NCBI GenBank assembly: GCA_945637225.1
Contig: CALZDE010000034.1
Span: 1 to 13,564, forward strand
Reading direction: 5' to 3'
DNA length: 13,564 nt
Origin: an uncultured Selenomonadaceae bacterium
GTDB taxonomy: Bacteria > Bacillota > Negativicutes > Selenomonadales > Selenomonadaceae
The position numbers and the translations under genes were made by a program. A model generated the notes under the pieces. It did no database searches and was not told the origin of the DNA. It worked only from the letters and a program-made list of their open reading frames with translations. Below, in pieces: positions 13,387 to 13,564 of the stretch (position 1 is its first letter; every line of letters begins with the position of its first letter).

Positions 13387-13564
13387 TTGATAAATTGGCA
13401 AAGTCATATTCTTCATATAAATATTTTATGGTAGGTATTGAGCTTTAATAACTATTAAAAATAGATAGGCAGAAAAGTTCAAAAACTTAAAAAATTTATT
13501 TTTCCTGTTTTAAATTCATTTTTTTAGGGGAATAATTAAAAATAAAATATAATAATTTTAAATA
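13387..13564. other. AT-rich intergenic end of window
   Basis: No gene is visible after thrC. The stretch is very AT-rich, with short A/T-only inverted repeats (for example TTTAAT/ATTAAA at 13444-13459) and a lone TATAAT at 13548-13553 without a -35 at the right distance. I see no reliable terminator or promoter. Confidence 0.6.

Noticed and set aside
13387..13564. Possible terminator or promoter after thrC.
   Set aside because: The inverted repeats are short and A/T-only without a following T-run, and the TATAAT near the end lacks a suitable -35.

Overview
This window looks like chromosomal core sequence from a low-to-mid GC anaerobic Firmicute, most likely of the class Negativicutes (Selenomonas/Anaerovibrio/Megamonas-like). 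I infer this from the gene order rplU–prp–rpmA–obg–yhbY–proB–proA–nadD, the Prp-processed form of ribosomal protein L27, the strong AGGAGG-type ribosome binding sites and the style of the protein sequences. The genus is a guess; the phylum-level placement is firm.

Layout. Bases 1-350 hold the C-terminal end of a zinc-type sugar-alcohol dehydrogenase resembling galactitol-1-phosphate dehydrogenase. A strong promoter (TTGACA, 17 nt, TATTCT with an extended -10) then drives a structured L21 leader RNA and the ribosomal operon rplU–prp–rpmA. That operon ends at a clear intrinsic terminator (1501-1537). An AT-rich Schlafen/AlbA_2–GHKL–winged-helix gene with its own promoter sits between rpmA and obg, where most Firmicutes have little or nothing. 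obg starts from its own promoter and is followed by yhbY, proB and proA (proline synthesis), then an overlooked 47-codon single-pass membrane protein, then nadD. A hairpin that can terminate on both strands separates nadD from the convergent nadE. NAD synthesis is therefore covered by two genes meeting tail to tail.

Divergent from nadE is a membrane-anchored protein of unknown function (DUF2939-like in style), followed by ybaK (Cys-tRNA(Pro) deacylase) and thrC (threonine synthase). The last 180 bases are AT-rich with no recognisable gene.

Most of the window is ordinary housekeeping. I see no CRISPR array, insertion sequence, tRNA, rRNA or clear multi-gene defence island. The parts that deserve attention are the Schlafen-type cargo gene interrupting the rpmA–obg junction, an out-of-frame coding-like stretch at its 3' end, the 47-residue membrane protein coupled to nadD, the palindrome and very short leader at ybaK, and the unknown membrane-anchored protein at 10104.
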